DNA of 64,000 nucleotides from CAWJHE01 sp963842455 (GTDB lineage Bacteria > Chloroflexota > Anaerolineae > Anaerolineales > UBA4823): assembly GCA_963842455.1 (NCBI GenBank), contig CAWJHE010000017.1, positions 744,001 through 808,000 of the forward strand, in the 5' to 3' direction. Made by a program: the position numbers and the translations under genes. The notes under the pieces were generated by a model. That model was given only the letters and a program-made list of their open reading frames with translations, had not been told where the DNA came from and did no database searches. Positions 8,759 to 17,307 of this stretch are shown here, piece after piece. How positions within the stretch are numbered: position 1 is the first letter of the stretch; each line of letters starts with the position of its first letter.

Positions 8759-8849
8759 ATAGCCCTCCCAAAGGCGTCTTGATAAACATAAAGGGTATGT
8801 CTGCACTTCATTATAGCTGTAGCAAAAAAAAATCACAAGCCTGCAAGGC

Positions 8850-8888
8850 AAAAAAAATCAGACAGGTCGCCAAGGACAAGGCGACCTG
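8850..8888 (-). terminator. Terminator of the FAS1 lipoprotein gene
   Basis: Perfect 9-bp stem CAGGTCGCC/GGCGACCTG with an 8-nt loop (8863-8888). On the minus strand it is followed by TCTGA and a run of T (8857-8850). Confidence 0.85.
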
Positions 8889-8935
8889 CCGAATATCTAA
8901 TGGGGGGATTGAAATACCTTTATCGAAATAATCAA

Positions 8936-10369
8936 CTATTCAGCGGGCGGCAACAAAACCGTGTCGATCACATGAATTACCCCATTAGCTGCTTCAATAT
9001 CCGTGATGATCACCATCACATCCTGGTTCAGCATCACTTTATCACCATCAATCTTGATCATGATCATTTGACCTTCCAGGGCTGTTTCAACTTCCTGTCC
9101 ATCCAGGGTCAACACATCCGCAGCCATGACCTTGCCTGAAACCACATGATACAACAATATATTGGTGAGTTGTGGAATATCTTCCAACAGAGCTTCTACT
9201 GTGCCCGCAGGCAACTTGGCAAAAGCATCATCTGTTGGAGCGAATACAGTAAAGGGACCTTCACCGCTCAGGGTTTCAACTAACTCGGCAGCCTGCAGGG
9301 CAGCCACTAATGTGGTAAATCGTCCATCTTCCACAGCTATTTCAACAATCGTTTTTTCAGTTGTCTCAGCAGGGGGCAACAATACGGTGTCGACCACATG
9401 AATTACGCCGTTTGAGGCTTCAATATCGGTGATGACTACCATGACATCCTGGTTGAGCATTACTTTGTCACCATCGATCTTGACTGCGATCTGCTTGCCT
9501 TCCAGGGCGGTGTCAGCCATCTTACCATCCAATCCTATTACATCTGCAGCCATAACCTTGCCTGAAACCACATGGTACAGAAGGATATCGGTCAATTGGG
9601 GAATGTCGGCTAAGAGAGCATCAACCGTACCTTCAGGTAATTTTGCGAAAGCATCGTCAGTCGGGGCGAACACGGTAAAGGGACCTTCTCCACTCAAGGT
9701 GTCAACTAACTCAGCAGCCTGTAGGGCAGCTACCAAAGTGGTGAAGCGGCCATCTTCCACAGCAATTTCAACGATGTTTTTGGCTGGCATCTCTTCTGTC
9801 ATTTCGTCTGATGCGGGCAATAAAACCGCATCAACTACATGGATAACGCCATTTGCAGCTTCAATATCGGTGATGACAACCATAACATTCTCGTTTAATA
9901 TCACCTTGCCAGCATCTATTTTCACAGCAATCTGCTTGCCTTCCAGGGCGGTATCGGCCATTTGTCCATCTAGACCTAACACATCAGCAGCCATCACCTT
10001 GCCTGGAACCACATGGTACAACAGAATATCTGTAAGTTGAGGAAGATCTGCTAAGAGAGCCTCAACAGTACCTTCAGGCAACTTCGCAAAAGCATCGTCA
10101 GTTGGTGCAAACACCGTAAATGGGCCTTCGCCTTTGAGTGTATCAACTAATCCAGCAGCTTGTACCGCTGCTACCAAAGTGGTAAAGCGACCATCTTCTA
10201 CTGCAATGTCAACAATATCTTTTGGAGCTTGAGTCGGTTCCGCTGTTGGTTCTGGCGGAGTTGTTGGCTGAGGGGCTTGTGTCACCTCAGGGGTTGGTGC
10301 TGCTTGCGGAGCGCAAGCGCCTAAAATCAGAGCAAATACAACCAATAAAGGAATAACCAGGTTTTTCAT
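8936..10369 (-). CDS. Lipoprotein with three tandem FAS1 (fasciclin) domains
   Basis: About 477 aa extracytoplasmic lipoprotein. Signal peptide with lipobox LGAC, then a Pro/Thr-rich tether to about residue 50. Three FAS1 repeats of about 135 aa follow (about 52-184, 196-330, 342-476). Each carries GPFTVFAPTDDAFAKLP, the ILLYHVV H2-like motif and GVIHVVD near the end. FAS1 domains mediate adhesion to cells or polymers. The repeats are so alike, also in DNA, that recent internal duplication is likely. The second ATG (10369) is better spaced from SD AGGAG than the first (10372). Strong promoter and terminator, so monocistronic and probably well expressed. Confidence 0.93.
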   Translation of the reverse strand: MKNLVIPLLVVFALILGACAPQAAPTPEVTQAPQPTTPPEPTAEPTQAPKDIVDIAVEDGRFTTLVAAVQAAGLVDTLKGEGPFTVFAPTDDAFAKLPEGTVEALLADLPQLTDILLYHVVPGKVMAADVLGLDGQMADTALEGKQIAVKIDAGKVILNENVMVVITDIEAANGVIHVVDAVLLPASDEMTEEMPAKNIVEIAVEDGRFTTLVAALQAAELVDTLSGEGPFTVFAPTDDAFAKLPEGTVDALLADIPQLTDILLYHVVSGKVMAADVIGLDGKMADTALEGKQIAVKIDGDKVMLNQDVMVVITDIEASNGVIHVVDTVLLPPAETTEKTIVEIAVEDGRFTTLVAALQAAELVETLSGEGPFTVFAPTDDAFAKLPAGTVEALLEDIPQLTNILLYHVVSGKVMAADVLTLDGQEVETALEGQMIMIKIDGDKVMLNQDVMVIITDIEAANGVIHVIDTVLLPPAE

Positions 10370-10420
10370 CATAATCTCCTATCTTGTGTAATCGTTACCA
10401 TCGAATATTTTCCACTAAAC

Positions 10421-10439
10421 TTGTACATATTATATACAA
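10421..10439. promoter_or_regulatory. 19-bp near-perfect palindrome over the FAS1 -10 element
   Basis: TTGTACATATTATATACAA has arms TTGTACATA and TATATACAA with one mismatched pair. It covers the -10 box and the predicted start site, a typical position for a repressor operator. AT-rich chance palindromes cannot be excluded. Confidence 0.45.
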
Positions 10440-10456
10440 TATATCCATAATGTCAA
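10429..10456 (-). promoter_or_regulatory. Consensus sigma70 promoter of the FAS1 gene
   Basis: On the minus strand TTGACA (10456-10451), 16-nt spacer, TATAAT (10434-10429). This matches consensus at all twelve positions. Predicted transcription start is near 10422, giving a leader of about 50 nt. Confidence 0.88.
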
Positions 10457-10684
10457 GGTAATGTATAGATATAATATAATTAATGTTTATTAATATTCGG
10501 ACTGTTATTATCCCCTTAATTGCCGGATTCTGTAGCTGGCGGATGAAACCAGCAAAAAACGGTGTATCGTGATCGTGTCATTTACGATCCAATCAAAAAA
10601 GCCAAAGCTCTTAAATTAGCCAGAGTATGCTATATTGAATTACAATGTCCACTGCAAGAAAAATCCCAAGACACACGAGGATCA

Positions 10685-11977
10685 ATGGAATCTGAGATCA
10701 GCAAGCTATATCTGGATAATGGTTTACTTGTCCTGCTTAAGGAGATACACACCGCCCCTATCATCAGTCACTGGGTGTGGTACCGGGTCGGCTCACGCGA
10801 TGAACTTCCTGGGATGACCGGCGCATCACACTGGGTAGAACACATGCAATTTAAAGGCACCCCCCTCTACCCACCTGGCAGTCTAGACAAAGCCATCTCG
10901 CGGGATGGTGGGACCTGGAACGCCTTTACCCACCTGGATTGGACAGCTTACTACGAAACCCTGCCTGCAGACAAGATAGAACTGGGATTACGCCTCGAAT
11001 CAGACCGGATGATCAACAGCCTGTTTGATCCACAAGAATTCGAATCTGAACGTACTGTCATCATCTCAGAACGCCAGGGAAATGAAAACGAACCGCTTTT
11101 TCGCCTATCGGAAGAAATTCAATCTGCAGCCTTCCGTGTCCACAACTATCACCACGAAGTGATTGGAGATATGGTTGATCTGCAAACCATGCAACGAGAC
11201 CAGCTCCATGAACATTATCGCCGTTTTTATATCCCCAATAATGCGGTTTTAGCCATTGCCGGTGACTTCGATACCCCTCAATTACTTGAGAAAATTCAGC
11301 ATTACTACGCCTCTATCCCTGAAGGCGCTATGCCTCACCATCCTGTTCGCACAGAACCTGAACAAATGGGTGAACGCTGTATTATTGTTGAAGGTCCTGG
11401 GGAAACCACATATCTCCAATTAGCCTATCGAGCGCCATCGGCATCACAAGATGATTTCTTCGCATTGATCGTATTGGACAGTCTGCTCTCCGGGCCTAGC
11501 AGCCTTGATCTGTTTGGATCGGGGATTTCCAACAAAACTTCTCGCCTGTACCAGGCTGTGGTAGACCAAGAACTGGCAGTAGGCATCTCAGGGGGGGTGC
11601 AAGCAACAATAGACCCTTATCTTTACACCATTACAGCTATTGTCCATCCAGACCGCAAAGTTGATGAATTGAGCGCAGTTATCGATGATGAAATCTCCCG
11701 GCTGCAAGATACGCCTCCCCAGGCGGACGAATTGTACAGGGCAGTCAAACAAGCCAGGGCACTTTTTGCCTATGGTAGTGAGCGCATCACTAACCAGGCC
11801 TTCTGGCTCGGCTTAACGGAAATGCTAGATAGCTACACCTGGTTCGAGAATTATCTATCGAGATTATCAGCCATTACACCACAGGATGTTCAACGCGTTG
11901 CCCAGGTTTACTTGCGACCACAAAAAAGAGTACGAGGCGTTTATCTTCCAACAGAAAACGGAGTCGCCACCCCATGA
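10685..11977 (+). CDS. M16 (pitrilysin/processing-peptidase type) zinc protease, active subunit
   Basis: 430 aa. The inverted zinc motif HxxEH is present as HWVEH (residues 49-53), followed by the conserved FKGT and, about 75 residues later, ERTVIISE supplying the third ligand. Two M16 half-domains follow. ATG 10685 with GAGG upstream is preferred over a frame open to 10562 whose extra N-terminus resembles nothing in the family. No signal peptide, so cytoplasmic. It overlaps the next M16 gene by 4 nt; together they should form a heterodimer of active and inactive halves. Confidence 0.92.
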   Translation: MESEISKLYLDNGLLVLLKEIHTAPIISHWVWYRVGSRDELPGMTGASHWVEHMQFKGTPLYPPGSLDKAISRDGGTWNAFTHLDWTAYYETLPADKIELGLRLESDRMINSLFDPQEFESERTVIISERQGNENEPLFRLSEEIQSAAFRVHNYHHEVIGDMVDLQTMQRDQLHEHYRRFYIPNNAVLAIAGDFDTPQLLEKIQHYYASIPEGAMPHHPVRTEPEQMGERCIIVEGPGETTYLQLAYRAPSASQDDFFALIVLDSLLSGPSSLDLFGSGISNKTSRLYQAVVDQELAVGISGGVQATIDPYLYTITAIVHPDRKVDELSAVIDDEISRLQDTPPQADELYRAVKQARALFAYGSERITNQAFWLGLTEMLDSYTWFENYLSRLSAITPQDVQRVAQVYLRPQKRVRGVYLPTENGVATP

Positions 11978-13260
11978 AAAACACATCGACGCCAGTAAGC
12001 TTGCATTCGCTCCCAGGACCAGAAGATATTGTCCGACAGGTCCTGCCTAACGGAATCGTTATCCTCAGCCGGGCCAACTTCAACAGCCCTTCGGTTGTAT
12101 TGACAGGATATTTACCCGCCGGTGGCATTTTTGATCCAGATGAAAAGCTGGGATTAGCAGATTTTGTTGCTTCGACCTTAATGCGCGGGGTTCAGGATTT
12201 GGACTTCTTCAAAATCTATGACTTGCTCGAATCTGCGGGAGCGAGCCTGGGTTTTGGCGGCGGCGTTCACTCAATCGGCTTTAGCGGAAAAGCACTGGTT
12301 GAAGATATAGATCTATTGCTGGATTTAATGGCACAGGCATTGCGTTACCCCATCTTCCCCGTAGAACATATCGAAAAGATCCGCACACAATTGCTCACTT
12401 CCTTAGGAATCCGCGCCCAAGACACCGGCACAATGGCTTCACTCCTTTTCGATCAAATCATCTATGCCGGTCATCCCTACAGTCGCCCAGAGGATGGTTA
12501 TCCTGAAACCATTCTTGCTATCCAACCCCAAGATTTACCTGATTTTCACAGCCGACATTATGGACCTCGAGGTTTGACGATCGCCATTGTCGGAGCAATC
12601 GACCCGCATGAAGCCATTGACAAAGTGGAAAAAGTTTTAGGCGATTGGCATAATCCCAACCAGGCAACTAAAATCAGCTTACCCGGTCTGAACCGGTTAG
12701 AAAAACCCATCACACAAAGTGTTTCCATTCCTGGCAAATCGCAGGCAGATATTCTAATCGGAGCAGCTGGTCCCGCCCGATCATCCAATCACTTTTTACC
12801 CGCCATGCTCGGCAACCACATCCTGGGACAGTTCGGCATGATGGGACGTATCGGTGAAGTTGTAAGAGATAAAGCCGGTTTGGCTTATTATGCCGCCAGT
12901 TATCTAAGCGGAGGGACTGGACCTGGTCCATGGAATATATCTGCAGGGGTAGATCCAGATAAGATTGAAAAAACACTGGATTTAATCCTGGAGGAAATTC
13001 GCCGTTTCACTAGCGAACCGGTCAGCGCAGAGGAATTGGCTGACAGTCAGGCAAACCTCATTGGCCGGTTACCGCTCTCATTCGAAGCCAACACAGGTGT
13101 AGCTAGCGCTTTAACCAATCTTGAGCGCTATTCACTGGGGTTAGACTATTACCAGCGGTATCCTCAACTGATCAGAGAAATAACAGCAGAGAGCATTTTA
13201 CAAGCCGCACAAGAATACCTGCACCCTCAACAATTGGGGACCGCCATTGCAGGACCATAA
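11974..13260 (+). CDS. M16-family non-catalytic partner subunit
   Basis: 428 aa, same fold as its upstream neighbour, but the HxxEH region reads LADFVASTLMRG and has no zinc ligands. The later stretch IVGAIDPHEA and the C-terminal domain are ordinary M16. In two-subunit M16 proteases the inactive subunit supplies substrate-binding residues, often an R/Y pair; GEVVRDKAGLAYYAASY at about residues 292-308 may be that segment. The start ATG overlaps the previous stop as ATGA, so the subunits are translationally coupled. Confidence 0.9.
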   Translation: MKNTSTPVSLHSLPGPEDIVRQVLPNGIVILSRANFNSPSVVLTGYLPAGGIFDPDEKLGLADFVASTLMRGVQDLDFFKIYDLLESAGASLGFGGGVHSIGFSGKALVEDIDLLLDLMAQALRYPIFPVEHIEKIRTQLLTSLGIRAQDTGTMASLLFDQIIYAGHPYSRPEDGYPETILAIQPQDLPDFHSRHYGPRGLTIAIVGAIDPHEAIDKVEKVLGDWHNPNQATKISLPGLNRLEKPITQSVSIPGKSQADILIGAAGPARSSNHFLPAMLGNHILGQFGMMGRIGEVVRDKAGLAYYAASYLSGGTGPGPWNISAGVDPDKIEKTLDLILEEIRRFTSEPVSAEELADSQANLIGRLPLSFEANTGVASALTNLERYSLGLDYYQRYPQLIREITAESILQAAQEYLHPQQLGTAIAGP

Positions 13261-13287
13261 GTAGAAAAGACCTTATATTTTGAGGAT

Positions 13288-13674
13288 ATGATCTTGATCA
13301 TCTCGAATGGAGTAGACCTGGTTGAAATCCAACGGATGCGCTGCGTGATCCAAAGGCACGGCGAGAGATTTCTATCGCGAATCTATACCCAAAGAGAACG
13401 CCAGGAAACGGGCGAGAAACCCGAATCCCTGGCTGCTCGTTTTGCCGCGAAAGAAGCCGTAGCCAAGGCTCTGGGAACTGGGATCGGCGCTGTAAAATGG
13501 ACGGATATTGAGATTAGCTACGGACCATCACATCAACCTGTATTGAACCTGTACGGAAACGCAGCTGAGCTAGCAAAAAAACTGGGACTAGATCGCTGGT
13601 CCGTTAGTATGAGCCACACTGATTCAATTGCAATTGCCATGGTCGTGGCTGCAAGCAGCGCCCATCCTTCATAA
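13288..13674 (+). CDS. acpS: Holo-[acyl-carrier-protein] synthase AcpS
   Basis: Transfers phosphopantetheine from CoA to apo-ACP for fatty acid synthesis. 128 aa, standard length. The Mg-binding NGVDLVEIQRM block (Asp and later Glu) and RFAAKEAVAKALG are the two diagnostic motifs, and SVSMSHTDSIAIAMV ends the core. SD GAGGA is close before ATG 13288. It follows the M16 pair by 27 bp and may be read from the same transcript. Confidence 0.95.
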   Translation: MILIISNGVDLVEIQRMRCVIQRHGERFLSRIYTQRERQETGEKPESLAARFAAKEAVAKALGTGIGAVKWTDIEISYGPSHQPVLNLYGNAAELAKKLGLDRWSVSMSHTDSIAIAMVVAASSAHPS

Positions 13675-13752
13675 AAAACGAACTGATAGTGATAGTATAA
13701 ACACCAGCGCCGTCTATTAACAAATCTATGAGCTTAGAACCTGCGAGAGAAA

Positions 13753-13781
13753 ATGCCAGTCAGGTTCGGATAGACTATAAT
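13753..13781 (+). promoter_or_regulatory. Probable promoter of the DUF368 gene
   Basis: ATGCCA (4/6 to TTGACA), 17-nt spacer, perfect TATAAT at 13776-13781. Start would be near 13788, about 40 nt before ATG 13828. The upstream ATG at 13780 lies inside the -10 box and is therefore unlikely to be the start codon. Confidence 0.55.
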
Positions 13782-13827
13782 GGCGGAGTTTTACAAAAGA
13801 AATCATTTACCAGGAGTTGGCGATTTC

Positions 13828-14688
13828 ATGACGGTAACCAAAAAAAGCGTTCAGAATGTGGGCTCATTGGGCGAGTGGGTCATTCGTCTTTTAAAAGGTA
13901 TGCTTGTGGGGATTGGCGCAATTGTTCCAGGTTTATCAGGCGGCGCACTGGCAGTGGTATTCGGTTTATATGAACCTCTGATCCGATTTATAGCCAATTT
14001 GCGAGATAAGTTTTTTGAGAATGTCATATTTTTCTTGCCGGTAGGAATCGGTGGCGTTTTGGGCGTGTTGGCTTTTTCTGCAGTTGTGGATTTAGCTTTT
14101 ACATATTATGCTGCCGAGTTCACCTGGCTATTTATTGGCTTTATCTCGGGTACCTTCCCTTCTCTGTACAAGACTTCGGGGGAAAAAGGCCGCGATATAC
14201 GTCACTGGCTAGTTTTAATATTCATGGCAGCAGGCACTTTTTTCTTAATGTATTGGATGGAAACGGTCAGCTCGGTAGCCTTGTCTCCAACATTCATAAA
14301 CTGGGTATTGAGTGGTGTTTTGTTCGGATTAGGTACAGTAGTCCCAGGTATGAGCCCCTCAAATTTCCTGATCTACCTGGGCCTTTACCAGCCCATGGCA
14401 AGCGGAATTCGTCACCTGGATTTTGGTGTAATCATACCGCTTGCGCTAGGACTGATCTTTTGCATCTTTGCTTTTGCCAAGCTGGTTTCATGGCTATTTA
14501 ATAAATACTTTACCTTTATGTACCACTTTATCCTTGGAATTGTAGTTGGCTCAACAATAGCCATCATCCCTACAGGTGTTAGAGGATGGACCATTGCTGT
14601 TTGTGCACTACTCTATGTAATCGGTGCAGCTTGTTCATATGGATTGGTCAAGTTAGACGAAAGATATTCACACCCATCACGCATCTAA
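13828..14688 (+). CDS. DUF368 membrane protein, probable polyprenyl-phosphate transporter
   Basis: 286 aa with 8 or more membrane segments. Two copies of the family motif, IVPGLSGGALAVVFGLYEPLI (about 28-48) and VVPGMSPSNFLIYLGLYQP (about 171-189), show the internal inverted repeat. DUF368 proteins have been shown to flip or recycle undecaprenyl phosphate across the cytoplasmic membrane for cell-wall synthesis. Start ATG 13828 has AGGAG 11 nt upstream. Confidence 0.88.
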   Translation: MTVTKKSVQNVGSLGEWVIRLLKGMLVGIGAIVPGLSGGALAVVFGLYEPLIRFIANLRDKFFENVIFFLPVGIGGVLGVLAFSAVVDLAFTYYAAEFTWLFIGFISGTFPSLYKTSGEKGRDIRHWLVLIFMAAGTFFLMYWMETVSSVALSPTFINWVLSGVLFGLGTVVPGMSPSNFLIYLGLYQPMASGIRHLDFGVIIPLALGLIFCIFAFAKLVSWLFNKYFTFMYHFILGIVVGSTIAIIPTGVRGWTIAVCALLYVIGAACSYGLVKLDERYSHPSRI

Positions 14689-14715
14689 AGGGTGCAGAAT
14701 GCTCCCTACGGACCA

Positions 14716-15977
14716 CTAGAGCACCGCACTATCTTCAGGATTTGAAGGCGTAAAATGCTCTTGCCCGGCAAATCTCTTAACAGTCTCTTTCGCCAATCGA
14801 CGGTTCATTCCAATCAAACCTGCCAAAGAAGCCAGCGCCTAGAAATCCTATCAGGTAAGGTGCATATACCGCTGGTTTTAACATCGAGAGCCACTCGGGC
14901 GGCTGCTCGCTCAACGTGCTTAACGATCCAAACACTGAAACGATGGCCAGGCCGTTCCAAATTCCATGCAGAATAACCCCAAATGCATAAGCTCCGAGTA
15001 AACGCGCAGTACTTGCGTTTTTGCCAGGCTTGTACCAACGCCCATCCAGTTATCGCGGAGGTCAGAATATGAACCGCTGCTGTTCCGATGCGCGCCATGA
15101 CTACCATTGCCCAGCCATCACCTCCCAGGGTTAATGCCAGGCTCTCAAATAAAGCATAACCAGCTCCGCTTAATGCACCAGCCACAAAACCTGCCGAAGG
15201 TGTAAGTTTTTTCCCAAATAAAAGCCAGACACCTATAGGCTTAAAGAGCTCCTCAATCAAGGGAACCAGTACAGCCGCAAATAACAAGGCCAGAGCGAGC
15301 GCCCAAGGGGTTAACAGAATTGGAGCTAAGGCAGTAAAAAGATCTTCCTGGGTTAGTTCAGGATTGGTTGCCCAGCCTGACAATGAACCTAATTCTTCTA
15401 TGAGAGCAGGCTGCCCAGATATCCATATTCCAAGGATCACCAACAAAAAAATGAGAGCAATCCCTTCGGCAATCAGGATCAGCCCTGGTCCTAATACCAA
15501 CCCACTGGCAAACACCCCCCAACGGCGCTGAAGAGACCCAAGAGGCAGCTCTCGCACCGCCAGGTATAACATCCACAAAACCGGTAGACCGATACCCAAG
15601 ATGTGCAACCCTGGAAGCAAAAGCCAGGCCAATTCTGTGCTAGCTACCCTGTCTCCTATCCAGATGACTAGAGGAAACAAGAGCATCCATCCAATAGGCT
15701 TGTGAAGCCAGGAGGGAATTTGGACGTTGACAGGTTGTTTTCCAAGAAGATGAGAGAGACTATAAATCGCAGAGGGCATAACCAGGAAACTGCTGAAGAT
15801 ACTGATCGCAGCCGTCATAAACAGGGTCAGGCTCTGGTTGAGAAGGCTGCCAGAAGATATGCCTTCCAGCAGCCCCAAGCCTGTCAGAAGCAAAGCTGCC
15901 ATCCACAATAACAGGATGGCAACAACGCTAAGAACAAATTGCCATGTTGAAAATGTACGACTTTTACTGTTCTTCAA
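14716..15977 (-). pseudogene. PrsW-like intramembrane metalloprotease, C-terminus frameshifted
   Basis: Polytopic membrane protein with the PrsW-type pattern: LIEELFKPIGVWLLF (EE motif), SGAGYALFESL and AAVHILTSAITGW. The uninterrupted frame ends at 14814 with unrelated, basic sequence. Shifting by one base near 15004-15023 restores LLGAYAFGVILHGIWNGLAIVS, the missing His-containing helix. A second one-base shift near 14832-14844 gives ALASLAGLIGMNRRLAKE and a stop at 14716. Two single-base insertions (one in a run of A) explain everything, so indel errors are likely; real decay is the alternative. TTG start 15977 overlaps the upstream gene by 14 nt. Confidence 0.75.
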
Positions 15978-17217
15978 TGATGATTTCCAAAATCAGGTCG
16001 CCCGGCGGTAAATCCATACTCTGGCTGGGGTCCCTGGGCGTGAGGCTTTCAACAACTTCCATACCTGAGAGGACACGCCCAAAAATCGTGAAGCCGCCAT
16101 CCAAATGAGGGGCTGCATCCAAAGTTATAAAAAACTGGCTGCCATTCGAGCCTGGACCCGCATTCGCCATACTCAGCAGACCAGCCTGGTCAAACTTAAA
16201 CTCTGGAGCGACTTCATTATCAAAAGCATAACCCGGACCGCCGTAACCTGTGCCGGTAGGATCTCCAGCCTGTGCCATAAATCCGGGTATAACGCGGTGG
16301 AAGGTCACATTGTCGTACCAGCCCTGGTTCGCCAGAAAGATAAAATTATTCACAGCGAGAGGAGCGAGTTCGGCAAATAACTCGAGGCGGATATCACCCT
16401 TTTCAGTTTTAATGGTAGCAAAATACTGACTTGCAGGGTCTATTGTCATGGGAGGACATTCAGTGAACTGCTGCTCTTCAAGCAGGATCATCTTAACGAC
16501 TGCCTGTAAATTGCCATAATCCATGCGGCCATTATATTGGCGGCCATTGACGAGTAAAAAGGGTGTACCCGGCATCCCTATGGCAGCATTGGTTTCCCAG
16601 GCTTCCTTAGCCAGGGTTACCATCGCTTCGCTGGTCAAATCCTGGGAAAATGTGTCTGTATCTAACCCCAGGGCGCCTGCCTGCTCAATGACCCAGGTCT
16701 GGAAATCTGCCACAGAGGCCTGGCTCCACTCCGATTGGGTTGCAAAGAGTAGGTCATGCATCTCCCAAAACTTACCCTGTAAGCCAGCAGCCTCAGCCGC
16801 CTGGGTAGCCAATTGGGCTTTATCATGACTGCTAAGCGGAAAATGGCGGTAAACAACACGTAATCCATCAGGAAATTCTTCGGTTAATTGCGCCAACACG
16901 GGCGCAACACTGGCACAGCCTGGTCACTGAAAATCGCCATATTCAATGATCGTGGCGTAGGCATCTGGTGAGCCTTTTACCCAATCCTTTTCTCCAACTG
17001 GAGGAATAAGCGATTCACCCTCAGTCTCAGAATTTGTGGAACGGCTGGTCACCGTACAGCCTGGTTGAGATACCGAAGTCACCGATGTAGCCTGGACCGT
17101 AGGTTTAATGACCTGGGTAGGCGCTTCCGTTGGAGGCGCTTCGGTTGAACTGGCTGGTTTGCAAGCAGTCAATAACATCATAAAAACAAAAAGTACAGAC
17201 AGCAGTTTTCTTGTCAT
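15964..17217 (-). CDS. Putative selenoprotein: DsbA-like thioredoxin domain fused to cyclophilin, lipoprotein
   Basis: Read through one in-frame TGA (16926-16924) this is 417 aa. Signal peptide with lipobox LLTAC (Cys19) and a Thr/Pro-rich tether come first. A DsbA-type thioredoxin domain follows (about 80-250; EYGDFQ-TGA-PGCASVAPVL, VVYRHFPL, cis-Pro loop GMPGTPFLLV). A full cyclophilin domain ends the protein (about 262-417; FHRVIPGFMAQAGDP, GSNGSQFFITL). The TGA falls exactly on the first Cys of the CxxC motif. Both flanks are in the same frame and conserved, with no indel needed. A SECIS-like hairpin lies just downstream, so Sec-Pro-Gly-Cys is the favoured reading: an outward-facing disulfide oxidoreductase plus prolyl isomerase. 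Alternatives are a nonsense mutation or a TGC/TGT-to-TGA base-call error. Start ATG 17217 has GGAGAG 10 nt upstream. Confidence 0.7.
16888..16926 (-). promoter_or_regulatory. UGA codon and SECIS-like hairpin
   Basis: The TGA is at 16926-16924. After 16 nt comes TTGCGCC (16907-16901), loop CGTGTT (16900-16895) and GGCGCAA (16894-16888): a perfect 7-bp stem. Known bacterial SECIS elements lie within about 16-37 nt of UGA with a small apical loop having G in its first two positions; here G is the second loop base, 25 nt after the UGA. The hairpin encodes V-A-P-V-L-A-Q, so partial chance origin from codon choice is possible. Confidence 0.55.
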
Positions 17218-17307
17218 AACAATTTTTCTCTCCATCCTTGACGAATAAGTCCCACCATTTTACCAGTTTAGCACGTGAAGCAAATTAGTCGACAATTAAG
17301 ATGCGAT

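Noticed and set aside
9429..10040. 203-codon open frame antisense to the FAS1 gene
   Set aside because: It mirrors the three FAS1 repeats, has no SD and no protein-like features; a shadow of the real gene.
13780..13827. Longer N-terminus (start at 13780) for the DUF368 protein
   Set aside because: Its ATG lies in the TATAAT of the promoter, and the 16 extra residues do not resemble the family.
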